This document shows, one piece after another, positions 1 through 7,227 of a DNA stretch of 36,656 bases. How positions within the stretch are numbered: the first letter of the stretch is position 1; each line of letters begins with the position of its first letter. Origin of the DNA: an uncultured Prevotella sp. (GTDB lineage: Bacteria; Bacteroidota; Bacteroidia; Bacteroidales; Bacteroidaceae); NCBI GenBank assembly GCA_900315835.1, contig ONAR01000045.1:1-36656 (forward strand). Direction: 5' to 3'. The notes beneath the pieces are model-generated. The model was not told the DNA's origin and ran no database searches. It saw nothing but the letters and a program-made list of their open reading frames with translations. Position numbers and translations under genes: made by a program.

Positions 1-23
1 CGATAAGAATCGCTTGCCCACCT

Positions 24-97
24 GCCTCTTTAGCTCAGTTGGCCAGAGCACGTGATTTGTAATCTCGGGGTCGTTGGTTCGAATCCGACAAGAGGCT
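24..97 (+). tRNA. tRNA-Thr (anticodon TGT)
   Basis: A complete cloverleaf can be drawn. The 7-bp acceptor stem is GCCTCTT (24-30) with AAGAGGC (90-96), followed by discriminator T97. The D stem is GCTC/GAGC (33-36/46-49). The anticodon loop 56-62 has anticodon TGT at 58-60. The variable loop is 5 nt and the T arm is GTTGG/CCGAC around TTCGAAT. CCA is not encoded. The anticodon stem carries one T-T mismatch (53/65); otherwise pairing is standard. It decodes ACA threonine codons, and a strong terminator follows directly. Confidence 0.95.
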
Positions 98-107
98 CAG
101 ACAGCGA

Positions 108-141
108 AGCCCTCCTTGCAGTTGCAAGGGGGGCTTTTTTT
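108..141 (+). terminator. Rho-independent terminator of tRNA-Thr
   Basis: A 12-13 bp stem (108-120 with 123-135, one G-T wobble, very small loop) is followed by a run of seven T (135-141). It lies 10 bp after the tRNA end, so it most likely ends the tRNA transcript. Confidence 0.85.
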
Positions 142-513
142 AGGCGCACCCGATAAACCCTGTGGATGCGTCTGTACCGGGCCAACTCTACATGGGTTGC
201 TGTCGCAACTTATTTCTCACGCCGATTACGCCGATTTTGGGGATGCAGGACCTGTGCTGTCTGTGTGAAATCCATATGAGCTAAAAAAGGCGGATGCGCT
301 TACGCTGATCTCGCAGATGAAGACACGCCCGCAACACCGGCGGCTGGTGGCCGGCACTAGGCCGGCCACTACACTGTCACCGGTGGCGTACATCACCACG
401 GACATTATCGGGTGCGCCGAGACACAAGAAAGGTAACAATGAAAGGAGTAAAACAAGTTTATGGCGTATCATCAAGGGTCTGATCTTTTTATGAAGTCTT
501 GGTGCTTGACGAA
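142..513. other. Intergenic region with one palindrome
   Basis: No convincing gene is seen in these 370 bp between the tRNA terminator and the end of the minus-strand transglutaminase gene. The only clear structure is a perfect hairpin at 347-369 (9-bp stem GTGGCCGGC/GCCGGCCAC, 5-nt loop). It has a close relative at 26014-26037. Neither flank has a T-run, so it is not an obvious intrinsic terminator. Confidence 0.6.
347..369. repeat. Dispersed GTGGCCGG palindrome, copy 1
   Basis: Perfect inverted repeat of 9 bp with loop ACTAG. The stem and parts of the flanks (GG.GGTGGCCGGCAC before, CGGCCACTAC after) recur at 26014-26037, which suggests a small dispersed intergenic repeat family. Function is unknown. 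Confidence 0.6.
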
Positions 514-1806
514 TCATAGGTATTCCACCTTAATGTTCCACGACCATTGATTGAAATAGAGGTTGCCGCCCTGCCATTCGACTTCGCCGCGCTGGAAATC
601 GACGGTTTCGGAGCGGGGATAGCGCTTGGCGGGGTAGAGGGGCATGCCGTAGTCGCTGTTGACGACGAGGCGGTAGGAGTCGATGCCACCGAGGTAGAAA
701 TAACGGGTGGTGTCGTCCTTGGCCCAGGGCACGCGGCCGAACGACTGGTCGACGGGTACCCAACCGATGCCCTCGAAATAGATGTCGCCCCAGTCGTGGA
801 GGTTGGTGTCGTGGGGATGGAGCATGAAGCCGCTCTCGAAGTGGCCGGGGATGCCCTTGGCGCGGCAGAGCGTGAGGAAGAGCAGTGTCACCTGACCGCA
901 GTCGCCGTGGCCGTTGTCGAGCACGTACTCGGGGATGTTGGGGATGGTGCTGTACTCGCGCGCCGAGGCCCAGGGGAAGTGTTCGTCGACGTAGGTGTAG
1001 AGCGCGCGGGCCTGCAGCAGCGGGTTGGTGATGCCGCGGGTGAGGCTGTCGGCGAGGTGCTGGATGCGCGGCGTGACGATGATGTGCTCGCGGCGGTTGG
1101 CGGTGTATTTACGGTAGCGCGCGGTGGTGGTGTCGTAAGGCTTCACCATGTCGGGCGTAAGGCCGAACCAGGCGCCGTGAGTGGTGAATTCGAACGTCTC
1201 GCTGAACACCGTCGGTTTGCCGGCCTCGGCCTTGCGCTCCATGTAGATGGTGGAGTGGTCGTAGGCGGACGGCGACTGGATGTAATGGTCCTCGCTGGTC
1301 GAGAGGAGGCGGACGCCGGTCTGGCGGCGGATGTCGTTGCGCGGGAAGGGCAGCCAGCAACGTAGCGTCTCGCCTGCGGGAACGGCGTCGGGGTGCACGG
1401 TGAGGGTGTAGGTGACGCGCATGCGGTGGGCCGGTCCGAGGCGGTAGGGACTGCGGGGCGCGGCCTTCATGATGGCGGGAATGTCGGTGCGCTCGTCCTC
1501 CATGCTGGCGCTCGGATGGTTGCCGTCTTTCTGTTGTTTGATGGCGCGGCACTGCGGGTCGATGCGGAAGAGGTTGGGCGCGGCATTGTGGAAATACCAT
1601 TTCTGTCCGTCGATGTAGCAGGTCTCGAGTGCCTTCGTCTGCTCCCAGTGACTCATCTGGGCGTCGGTGACGTCGGGGATGTAGCGCTGGATGTAGGCCT
1701 TCACCTCGTCGTGCGTCTTGTTGAAGTCGAGGGCAAGGCGGGACTGGGCGAGGAGGGGGAGGGGGAGCGCGGAGAGGAAGAGGAGGATGGGTTTTATGGG
1801 GCGCAT
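514..1806 (-). CDS. Secreted transglutaminase-like domain protein (putative muropeptide peptidase)
   Basis: 430-aa protein with an N-terminal signal peptide (hydrophobic residues 7-20, ending LLAQ). The transglutaminase-like cysteine-protease core lies near residues 260-360, with a visible catalytic triad: Cys303 in GHGDCGQ, His337 in LHDWGD and Asp353 in PVDQSFG. It is the last gene of the peptidoglycan-salvage block, 59 bp after the dipeptide epimerase. Transglutaminase-like folds often act as peptidases or amidases, so a role in processing muropeptides is inferred from context, not shown. The open frame continues 178 codons upstream, but that part runs through a repeat array and then the epimerase gene in another frame. 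I therefore start at ATG 1806, which gives a clean signal peptide. The first seven codons (MRPIKPI) are themselves repeat DNA. Confidence 0.85.
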   Translation of the reverse strand: MRPIKPILLFLSALPLPLLAQSRLALDFNKTHDEVKAYIQRYIPDVTDAQMSHWEQTKALETCYIDGQKWYFHNAAPNLFRIDPQCRAIKQQKDGNHPSASMEDERTDIPAIMKAAPRSPYRLGPAHRMRVTYTLTVHPDAVPAGETLRCWLPFPRNDIRRQTGVRLLSTSEDHYIQSPSAYDHSTIYMERKAEAGKPTVFSETFEFTTHGAWFGLTPDMVKPYDTTTARYRKYTANRREHIIVTPRIQHLADSLTRGITNPLLQARALYTYVDEHFPWASAREYSTIPNIPEYVLDNGHGDCGQVTLLFLTLCRAKGIPGHFESGFMLHPHDTNLHDWGDIYFEGIGWVPVDQSFGRVPWAKDDTTRYFYLGGIDSYRLVVNSDYGMPLYPAKRYPRSETVDFQRGEVEWQGGNLYFNQWSWNIKVEYL

Positions 1807-1884
1807 GGGTCTTATGGGTCTTATGGGGTTTATGGGGTTTATGGGGTTTATGGGGTTTATGGGGTTTATGGGTGAATGGGGAGG
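1787..1884. repeat. 9-bp ATGGG+4 array between epimerase and transglutaminase genes
   Basis: Eleven tandem units of about 9 bp, pattern ATGGG followed by four variable bases, G-rich on the plus strand. Five consecutive copies are exactly ATGGGGTTT (1823-1867); one unit is 8 bp. The array supplies the stop codon and last residues of the upstream epimerase gene and the start codon plus first codons of the transglutaminase gene. Confidence 0.9.
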
Positions 1885-3050
1885 ATGCCTATCCCCGGCC
1901 GGTCGGGGAGGGTGATCTTGCCGTTGACGACCTGCATGCCGTTGAAGCGGTCGTTGGCGATGAGGAGGTTGCCATCGAGGTCGGCGAAGTCGACGGCGGG
2001 GGAGAGCTGGGCGGCGGCAGAGACGGCGCAGGAGGTCTCCGTCATACAGCCCACCATGACCTTCAGACCGCGGGCGCGGGCATAGGTGAGCATCTTCCAC
2101 GCCTCGCGCATGCCCGTGCACTTCATCAGTTTGATGTTGATGCCCGTGTAGGCGTCCTCGACGCGGCGGATGTCGGCCAGGCGCTGGATGGCTTCGTCGG
2201 CGAAGATGGGCAGCGGCGAGCGCTCGGTGAGCCAGGCGATGTCCTTCTGCTGTTCCTTCGGCATGGGTTGCTCCACCATGACGATGCCCTGCTCGTGGAG
2301 CCAGTTGATCATGTCGAGGGCCTTGTGTTTGTCTTTCCAACCCTGGTTGACGTCGACGGCGATGGGGAGCTTCGTCACCGAGCGGATGGTGTTGATCATG
2401 TCCTTGTCATTGTCGCGGCCGAGCTTCACCTTGAGGATGTTGAACTTTGCGGCGCACTCTTCCGTCTTTTGTCGCACCACGTCGGGCGTGTCGATGCCGA
2501 TGGTGAACGTCGTCGACGGCGCTTTCTTCGCGTCGAGGCCCCAGATCTTATACCACGGCTGCCCCATGATTTTACCCACGAGGTCGTGGAGCGCGATGTC
2601 GACGGCGGCCTTGGCGGCGGTGTCGCCCGGCGAGAGGCTGTCGATATAGGTGAGGATATCTTCCATCTGGAACGGATCGGTGAACTGCTCCATGTCGACC
2701 TTATTGAGGAAGGCCGAGACCGAGGCGACGCTCTGACCGAGGTACTGCGGCATCGATGCCTCGCCATAGCCCGTGAGCCCGTCGTAGGTCAGCTCCACCT
2801 GGACGTCGGGCGTCGTCGTGCGCGAGTAGGTGGCCACGGTGAACGTGTGGCGCAGCTTCAGTTCGTAGGGAAAGAAGCGCAGGTGCAGGTGGCCGTCGCC
2901 CGTATTGGCGTGGTTGATGTTGAACGCCGGGGCCTTGGGGGCGTCAGGGGTGGAGACCATACGCGTTAGGGCGTCGGCATTGCTCAGGGTGAAGGCGGCG
3001 CCGGCGGTGGCCAGTGCCGATTTCTTTAGGAATTCTCTTCTTGTTGTCAT
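1866..3050 (-). CDS. L-Ala-D/L-Glu (dipeptide) epimerase with twin-arginine-like signal
   Basis: 394-aa enolase-superfamily enzyme of the mandelate racemase/muconate lactonising branch. The barrel shows the KxK acid/base motif (Lys207, Lys209 in ILKVKLG), metal ligands Asp233 (VDVNQGW), Glu260 (VEQP) and Asp285 (FADEA), and the opposite lysine Lys307 (INIKLMK). This pattern is typical of L-Ala-D/L-Glu epimerases, which convert the murein-derived dipeptide so that it can be degraded. The N-terminus reads RREFLKKSALATAGAA, a Tat-like signal, so the enzyme is probably exported. Start ATG 3050 was chosen because the frame upstream (opening with TTG at 3182) is only repeat DNA giving Pro/His-rich nonsense. 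It sits downstream of the NlpC/P60 gene in the salvage block. The stop lies in the next repeat array, which adds IHP to the C-terminus. Confidence 0.9.
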   Translation of the reverse strand: MTTRREFLKKSALATAGAAFTLSNADALTRMVSTPDAPKAPAFNINHANTGDGHLHLRFFPYELKLRHTFTVATYSRTTTPDVQVELTYDGLTGYGEASMPQYLGQSVASVSAFLNKVDMEQFTDPFQMEDILTYIDSLSPGDTAAKAAVDIALHDLVGKIMGQPWYKIWGLDAKKAPSTTFTIGIDTPDVVRQKTEECAAKFNILKVKLGRDNDKDMINTIRSVTKLPIAVDVNQGWKDKHKALDMINWLHEQGIVMVEQPMPKEQQKDIAWLTERSPLPIFADEAIQRLADIRRVEDAYTGINIKLMKCTGMREAWKMLTYARARGLKVMVGCMTETSCAVSAAAQLSPAVDFADLDGNLLIANDRFNGMQVVNGKITLPDRPGIGILPIHP

Positions 3051-3059
3051 TGTTTTGGA

Positions 3060-3173
3060 TTTATGGGGTGGATGGGGTGGATGGGGGGATGGGGGGAAGA
3101 TGGGGTGGATGGGGGAGATGGGGTGGATGGGGGGTGGATGGGTTGGATGGGGTTTATGGGGTGGATGGGGGAG
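3060..3173. repeat. 9-bp ATGGGG array upstream of the epimerase gene
   Basis: About twelve units of mixed 9-10 bp, mostly ATGGGGTGG or ATGGGGGGA, G-rich on the plus strand. The array fills the gap between the NlpC/P60 stop and the epimerase start, beginning 10 bp before the start codon. Runs of four to six G make G-quadruplex formation in the template strand conceivable. Confidence 0.9.
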
Positions 3174-3184
3174 AGCGCTCAACG

Positions 3185-4171
3185 CTATTTATAGAATGGC
3201 GACTGGTCGGTTGTGAAGAGCTCGGGCAGGCGGTTGATGTAAGGCAGCACGCGCTGAGCCCAGAGCAGACGGCCGGTGTCGTAGGCGTCGTAATTGGCGT
3301 CGGCGGGGTTGAAGCTCGCCTCCTGGACGAGGCCGAGGCAGTGGATGAAGTGCTGGTTGCCGGTGTAGATGCCGACGTGGGAGACGTGGGCGGGTTTGTC
3401 GGCGGTGGCCTTACGGCCGAAGAACAGCAGGTCGCCGGGCTGCAGATGACTGAAGTCGGGTTGCTGGTCGGCGCGCTCGCCGTTAGGCGAGGGGAAGATG
3501 TCGATGCGCTGTCCTTTGACGGCCATTTGTGAGGCGTCGCGTGGGATGATGATGTCGTGGCAGAGCAGCACCGTGCGTACGAAGCCGCTGCAGTCCATGC
3601 CCTTCGGACTCATGCCGCCCCACATGTAGGGAATGCCGATCATGGAGCGGGCCGTGGCGAGGATGGCGGGGACGCTGTTGTCGAGGCTGCGGCGCCAGTG
3701 GTTCAGCTCGTCGGCCTTCTTCCGACTGAGGTAGCCCGTGCGGCCGTCGGGGAAGGCCACGTGGTAGAACTTACCCTTGGTGTCGAGGAGACGGAGGCGG
3801 TTGGTTGCCACGACATCGCCGACGAACGGTGATGACTCGTTGGGCTTGGCGTAGACGCCGGCCCAGAGTGCGGTGATGACGACCTGCGGGGCGCTGTTCC
3901 AGGCCGAGAGCTCAGCGCGCGTCATCGGCTGTACCGATCGGTTCTGGACGTAGGCCTCGTAGCCCTCCGGTGTGCGCACCTTCAGCCAGCTGCCAGTCTC
4001 GAGAATCTCGACGGGCATGCCGAGGACGCCCTGTGTGGCCATGCCGGCGTCGTAGTCGCCAGCCGTCCGCATGTTGCAGACGGAGACGGTGACGACGCCG
4101 TAAGGCCTCGGTTGGGCGAGGGTGGGGAGGGCAGCGAGGAGGGAAAGAAGAAAAACGAAAACTTTCTGCAT
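3185..4171 (-). CDS. Secreted NlpC/P60 peptidase with SH3-like domains (muropeptide endopeptidase)
   Basis: 328-aa protein with a signal peptide (residues 1-20, ...LPTLAQ), SH3-like regions near residues 25-80 and 95-150, and a C-terminal NlpC/P60 domain from about 165. The catalytic residues are visible: Cys194 in GMDCSGF, His265 in SHVGIY and a third polar His277 in FIHCLG. The architecture matches YkfC-type gamma-D-glutamyl-L-diamino-acid endopeptidases, which release L-Ala-D-Glu from stem peptides. The next gene encodes the epimerase acting on that dipeptide, so the two steps are adjacent in the operon. The gap to the MurQ gene upstream is 35 bp, filled by a short repeat array. Substrate assignment rests on family and context. 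Confidence 0.9.
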   Translation of the reverse strand: MQKVFVFLLSLLAALPTLAQPRPYGVVTVSVCNMRTAGDYDAGMATQGVLGMPVEILETGSWLKVRTPEGYEAYVQNRSVQPMTRAELSAWNSAPQVVITALWAGVYAKPNESSPFVGDVVATNRLRLLDTKGKFYHVAFPDGRTGYLSRKKADELNHWRRSLDNSVPAILATARSMIGIPYMWGGMSPKGMDCSGFVRTVLLCHDIIIPRDASQMAVKGQRIDIFPSPNGERADQQPDFSHLQPGDLLFFGRKATADKPAHVSHVGIYTGNQHFIHCLGLVQEASFNPADANYDAYDTGRLLWAQRVLPYINRLPELFTTDQSPFYK

Positions 4172-4204
4172 GGGGGGGATGGGTTTAATGGGGGGATGGG
4201 TAGG
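4169..4204. repeat. Short ATGGG array at the murQ / NlpC-P60 junction
   Basis: Three to four ATGGG units of 8-11 bp (plus strand G-rich) fill the gap between the MurQ stop codon and the NlpC/P60 start. It is the same family as the longer arrays nearby. Confidence 0.75.
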
Positions 4205-4206
4205 AG

Positions 4207-5028
4207 CTAACTCTTAACTCCTTTAAACGCTTCCACCGCTTTTTTCACCGACCCGTATTTCAGGAGCAGGGCGTTGGCCTCGTCGTAGGGGAGGTGGGTG
4301 TAGTCCATCACCATGCGGGTGCCGCGGTCGACGAGCTTCTGGTTGGTGAGCTGCATGTTGACCATGTGGTTGCCCTTGACGCGGCCGAGCTGAATCATCA
4401 GCGAGGTGGAGATCATGTTGAGAATCATCTTCTGCCCCGTGCCCGACTTCATGCGTGAGGAACCGGTGACAAACTCCGGTCCGACAATCATCTCGATGGG
4501 GTATTCGCAGGCGGCCGCCATGGGCGTGTCGGGGTTCGACGTGATGCAACCCGTGAGACAGCCGTTGGCGCGGGCGTCGGTGAGGGCGCCGACGACGTAG
4601 GGCGTGGTGCCGGATGCGGCGATGCCGATGACCGTGTCGTCAGCGCAGATGGCGTGGTCCTGCAGTTCCTGCCAGCCGCGGTGGGCGTCGTCCTCGGCGT
4701 TCTCCACGGCGTTGCGCAGGGCGGTGTCGCCACCGGCGATGAGGCCATAGACCAGCGTGGGCGGTACGCCGAAGGTCGGCGGCAGTTCGGAAGCGTCGAG
4801 CACGCCGAGGCGACCGCTCGTGCCTGCACCCATGTAGAACACTCGGCCGCCACGCTTCATGCGCGGGACAATATGCTCCACCAGGGCTTCAATCTGCGGG
4901 ATGGCCTTCTCCACGGCCAACGCTACCTTCTTATCCTCAGTGTTGATGTCCACCAACAGTTCGTGGACGCTCTTCTTCTCAAGGTCGTCGTAGAGCGACG
5001 GCTGTTCGGTAATCTTTATAAATGCCAT
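4207..5028 (-). CDS. murQ: N-acetylmuramic acid 6-phosphate etherase
   Basis: 273-aa SIS-domain protein. It cleaves the D-lactyl ether of MurNAc-6-P to give GlcNAc-6-P and D-lactate in the cytoplasm. The family signature GAGTSGRLGVLDASE covers residues 67-81. Glu81 and Glu112 align by spacing with the two catalytic glutamates of E. coli MurQ (Glu83, Glu114). The later block GSSRMKSGTGQKMILNM is also typical. At 273 aa it is about 25 residues shorter than E. coli MurQ, with a reduced C-terminal region. It lies between the kinase that makes its substrate and the stem-peptide peptidase. The assignment is secure. Confidence 0.96.
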   Translation of the reverse strand: MAFIKITEQPSLYDDLEKKSVHELLVDINTEDKKVALAVEKAIPQIEALVEHIVPRMKRGGRVFYMGAGTSGRLGVLDASELPPTFGVPPTLVYGLIAGGDTALRNAVENAEDDAHRGWQELQDHAICADDTVIGIAASGTTPYVVGALTDARANGCLTGCITSNPDTPMAAACEYPIEMIVGPEFVTGSSRMKSGTGQKMILNMISTSLMIQLGRVKGNHMVNMQLTNQKLVDRGTRMVMDYTHLPYDEANALLLKYGSVKKAVEAFKGVKS

Positions 5029-5043
5029 GACGGAATGAATTTA

Positions 5044-5090
5044 TTGGGTGAATGGGGTGAATGGGGTGGATGGGATTAATGGGTTGTGTG
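5044..5090. repeat. 9-bp ATGGGGTGA array upstream of murQ
   Basis: Five units of 9 bp (TTGGGTGAA, TGGGGTGAA, TGGGGTGGA, TGGGATTAA, TGGGTTGTG) between the kinase stop and the murQ start. The kinase stop codon TAA at 5076-5078 and its last codons lie inside the array. Confidence 0.85.
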
Positions 5091-5921
5091 GTATTCAACG
5101 AGCGCGTCCATCGGAGCCTGGATGATGCGGCCGAGGTGCATGCCCTCTTCCTCGAGCGCGTCGGTGAGCGGCTTGCGGTAGAACTTCGCGATGCTGCCGT
5201 TGAAGCCGATGGGCAGCGTCTGCCAGCCGTCGTACTGCATGACGTTTCGGCGGAGGAACGAGCGGAAGCTCTCCTTCACGAGACTGTAGATCTCGGGTTC
5301 GTTCAGGTTCTCCTCAAGGAAGGGCACGAACGAAGCGAGGAACGTGTTGGGCTTCGGCTGACGGTAGACGCGGTCGATGATCTCGGCGGGAGTGAGCTTG
5401 AACTTCTCGAAGAACCGGTCGCAGATGGGTTTGGGCAGTTGGTTCTTCAGCACGTCGCCCACGAGAAGCTTACCCAGTACGGCTCCGCTGCCCTCGTCGC
5501 CGAGGATGAAGCCGAGGGGAGAGACGTTCTTCACCAGTTGGCTGCCGTCGTAGGAGCATGAGTTGCTGCCCGTTCCGAGAATGCAGGCGATGCCCGGCTT
5601 ATGGCCGCAGATGCCGCGGGCGGCGCCGAGCATGTCGCTGGCTACCTCGCATTCGCCCTTGACGGTGAGGTTGGCGCGCAGGGCCCGCTCCACCACGGGT
5701 TGCTTCTCCTTGGTGCAGCCGGCGCCATAGAAGTGCACCTCGTCGATCTCAGTCGTCGGGAGCTCAGGCACGAGATGGTCGCGTATCTCGGCGGTGATGG
5801 CCTCTTCCGACATCTGGAAGGGGTTCATGCCCGCCGTGCGGAGTTTCTTTATCAGTTGGTTGTTTTCAACGAGGCCCCAGTCAGTCTTTGTGGAGCCGCT
5901 GTCTGCTAAAAGTATTGTCAT
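5076..5921 (-). CDS. murK: BadF/BadG-type sugar kinase, probable MurNAc kinase (MurK-like)
   Basis: 281-aa member of the BadF/BadG/BcrA/BcrD ATPase family (ASKHA fold). Phosphate-binding motif DSGSTKTDWG is at residues 7-16, a second glycine motif GTGSNS near 117-122, and LGDEGSGA about 20 residues later. Related proteins are GlcNAc kinases; in Tannerella forsythia a member encoded beside MurQ and MurT phosphorylates MurNAc. Here it is placed directly between a MurT-like transporter gene and murQ, so MurNAc is the most likely substrate, although GlcNAc kinase activity cannot be excluded from sequence. The gap upstream is filled by an AT-rich 9-bp array. The C-terminal TTH is encoded by the following array. 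Confidence 0.88.
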   Translation of the reverse strand: MTILLADSGSTKTDWGLVENNQLIKKLRTAGMNPFQMSEEAITAEIRDHLVPELPTTEIDEVHFYGAGCTKEKQPVVERALRANLTVKGECEVASDMLGAARGICGHKPGIACILGTGSNSCSYDGSQLVKNVSPLGFILGDEGSGAVLGKLLVGDVLKNQLPKPICDRFFEKFKLTPAEIIDRVYRQPKPNTFLASFVPFLEENLNEPEIYSLVKESFRSFLRRNVMQYDGWQTLPIGFNGSIAKFYRKPLTDALEEEGMHLGRIIQAPMDALVEYHTTH

Positions 5922-5944
5922 AGTGGTGTTGTTTTAATAGTTGC

Positions 5945-6043
5945 TATAGATAATATAGACGCTATAGATAATATAGACGATATAGATATTATAGATGCTA
6001 TAGATAATATAGACGATATAGATGCTATAGACGCTATAGTTTA
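5945..6043. repeat. AT-rich 9-bp TATAGAYNN array
   Basis: Eleven consecutive 9-bp units without indels: ten match TATAGA(C/T)NN and the last is TATAGTTTA. The array covers the gap between the MurT-like and MurK-like genes and contains the MurT stop codon (TAG, 6034-6036). The sequence is unrelated to the ATGGG arrays, but the unit length, the position at an operon junction and the degenerate last bases are the same. Confidence 0.92.
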
Positions 6044-7227
6044 ATATAAATGTGTTTCTTGTAAAGCCAAAGGCCGACGAGCCAGCAGGTGAAGACGCAG
6101 AACAGCGCCCAGATGAGCGAGCTCCACTCCGCGGGCAGGAAGGTTGTCAGCACGTTGTCGTAGCACACCTTCTGCAGCGTCTTGCCGCCGAAGAAGGGAA
6201 TGATGGAGAAGGGAATGAGCAGAAGGTCGGCCAACACGTAGAGCGCCAGCGGATTGACGCCGAACACCTGGAAGAAGCCGGTGATGCGGCCCGTGTGGTG
6301 GCGCTTGTCGATGACCCATGTGAACAGGGCGAGCAGCGTGCTGGCGATGCCGCAGGTGACCATGGCGAACGTCGGTGTCCACAGCTTCTTGCTGATGGGG
6401 CAGAGGTAGGCCAAGAGCGCGCCGGCGAGCATGAGGCAGGCGCCGATGACGAAGAGCCGCTCAATCTTGTCGTTGAGGTCGCGCAGGTTCATGATGACCT
6501 TACCCACGCAGAAGCCGATGAGCACATGGCCCAGGGAGGGCAGCGTGGAGAGGATGCCCTCAGGGTCGGGGGTCTCCCACTGGTAGGTGTGGTTGGCGCC
6601 CAGCACGGCGTCGTCGACGATGGCGAGGATGTTTGTGGCGTCGTGGGCATAGCCGTTGCCTAACTCAAGGATGATGTAATAGCCCACGAAGAGGAAGGCG
6701 ATGATCCAAGGAATGAGACGGTGGTTGACCGACAGGGCGATGACGGCGGCCAGGCCGTAGCAGATGCCCAACCGCGGCAGTACGCCGAGGATGCGCTGAT
6801 GGCTCAGCAGGTCGCCGAAGCCCTTCCACGACGACGGGTCGACGAGGCCGTGGGTGCACTTGATGAGCACCGAGATGGCGATGCCGATGAACCACAGCAG
6901 CAGGGCGCGCTTCAGCACCTTCCGGGCGCAGGCCCACGACCAGGTGAAGTTGAACTTACGCAGCGAGAGGTAGGTGGTGATGCCCATGATGAACATGAAC
7001 GACGGGAAGACGAGGTCGGTGGGCGTGAGGCCTATCCAGTCGGCGTGCTCGAGGGGTGCGAAGCCCTTGGGGCCGCCGGGGTTGTTGACCAGAATCATGC
7101 CGGCGATGGTGAGGCCGCGCAGGATGTCGATGGACAGGATGCGCTGGCTCTTCTTCGGGGCGGCTGAAGCCGATGTGGCTTGCGCCGGGGCTGCGGCGGA
7201 GTTTGTGTTGATGTTATTATTGCTCAT
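6034..7227 (-). CDS. murT: Inner-membrane DUF5009 protein, MurT-like MurNAc transporter
   Basis: 397-aa polytopic membrane protein with about ten hydrophobic segments after a 28-residue Ala/Asn-rich cytoplasmic leader. The conserved start SIDILRGLTIAGMILVNNPG is typical of the DUF5009/heparan-alpha-glucosaminide acetyltransferase-like family. In Tannerella forsythia the member linked to MurK and MurQ (MurT) imports MurNAc; other family members are annotated as acyltransferases, so the transport role is assigned by synteny. Its start overlaps the NamZ stop by four bases (ATGA at 7224-7227), which implies translational coupling between the enzyme that releases MurNAc and the protein that takes it in. 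Confidence 0.87.
   Translation of the reverse strand: MSNNNINTNSAAAPAQATSASAAPKKSQRILSIDILRGLTIAGMILVNNPGGPKGFAPLEHADWIGLTPTDLVFPSFMFIMGITTYLSLRKFNFTWSWACARKVLKRALLLWFIGIAISVLIKCTHGLVDPSSWKGFGDLLSHQRILGVLPRLGICYGLAAVIALSVNHRLIPWIIAFLFVGYYIILELGNGYAHDATNILAIVDDAVLGANHTYQWETPDPEGILSTLPSLGHVLIGFCVGKVIMNLRDLNDKIERLFVIGACLMLAGALLAYLCPISKKLWTPTFAMVTCGIASTLLALFTWVIDKRHHTGRITGFFQVFGVNPLALYVLADLLLIPFSIIPFFGGKTLQKVCYDNVLTTFLPAEWSSLIWALFCVFTCWLVGLWLYKKHIYIKL

Noticed and set aside
53-65. tRNA pseudogene because of a T-T mismatch in the anticodon stem
   Set aside because: All other stems, the loops and the anticodon are normal and a terminator follows; one mismatch is not enough to call it broken.
1807-2340. 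178-codon N-terminal extension of the transglutaminase-like protein
   Set aside because: It runs through the repeat array and then reads the epimerase gene in another frame; the signal peptide starts at 1806.
3051-3182. 44-codon extension of the epimerase from a TTG
   Set aside because: It consists only of repeat-derived Pro/His residues, has no signal-peptide logic, and starts with TTG right at the end of the upstream gene.
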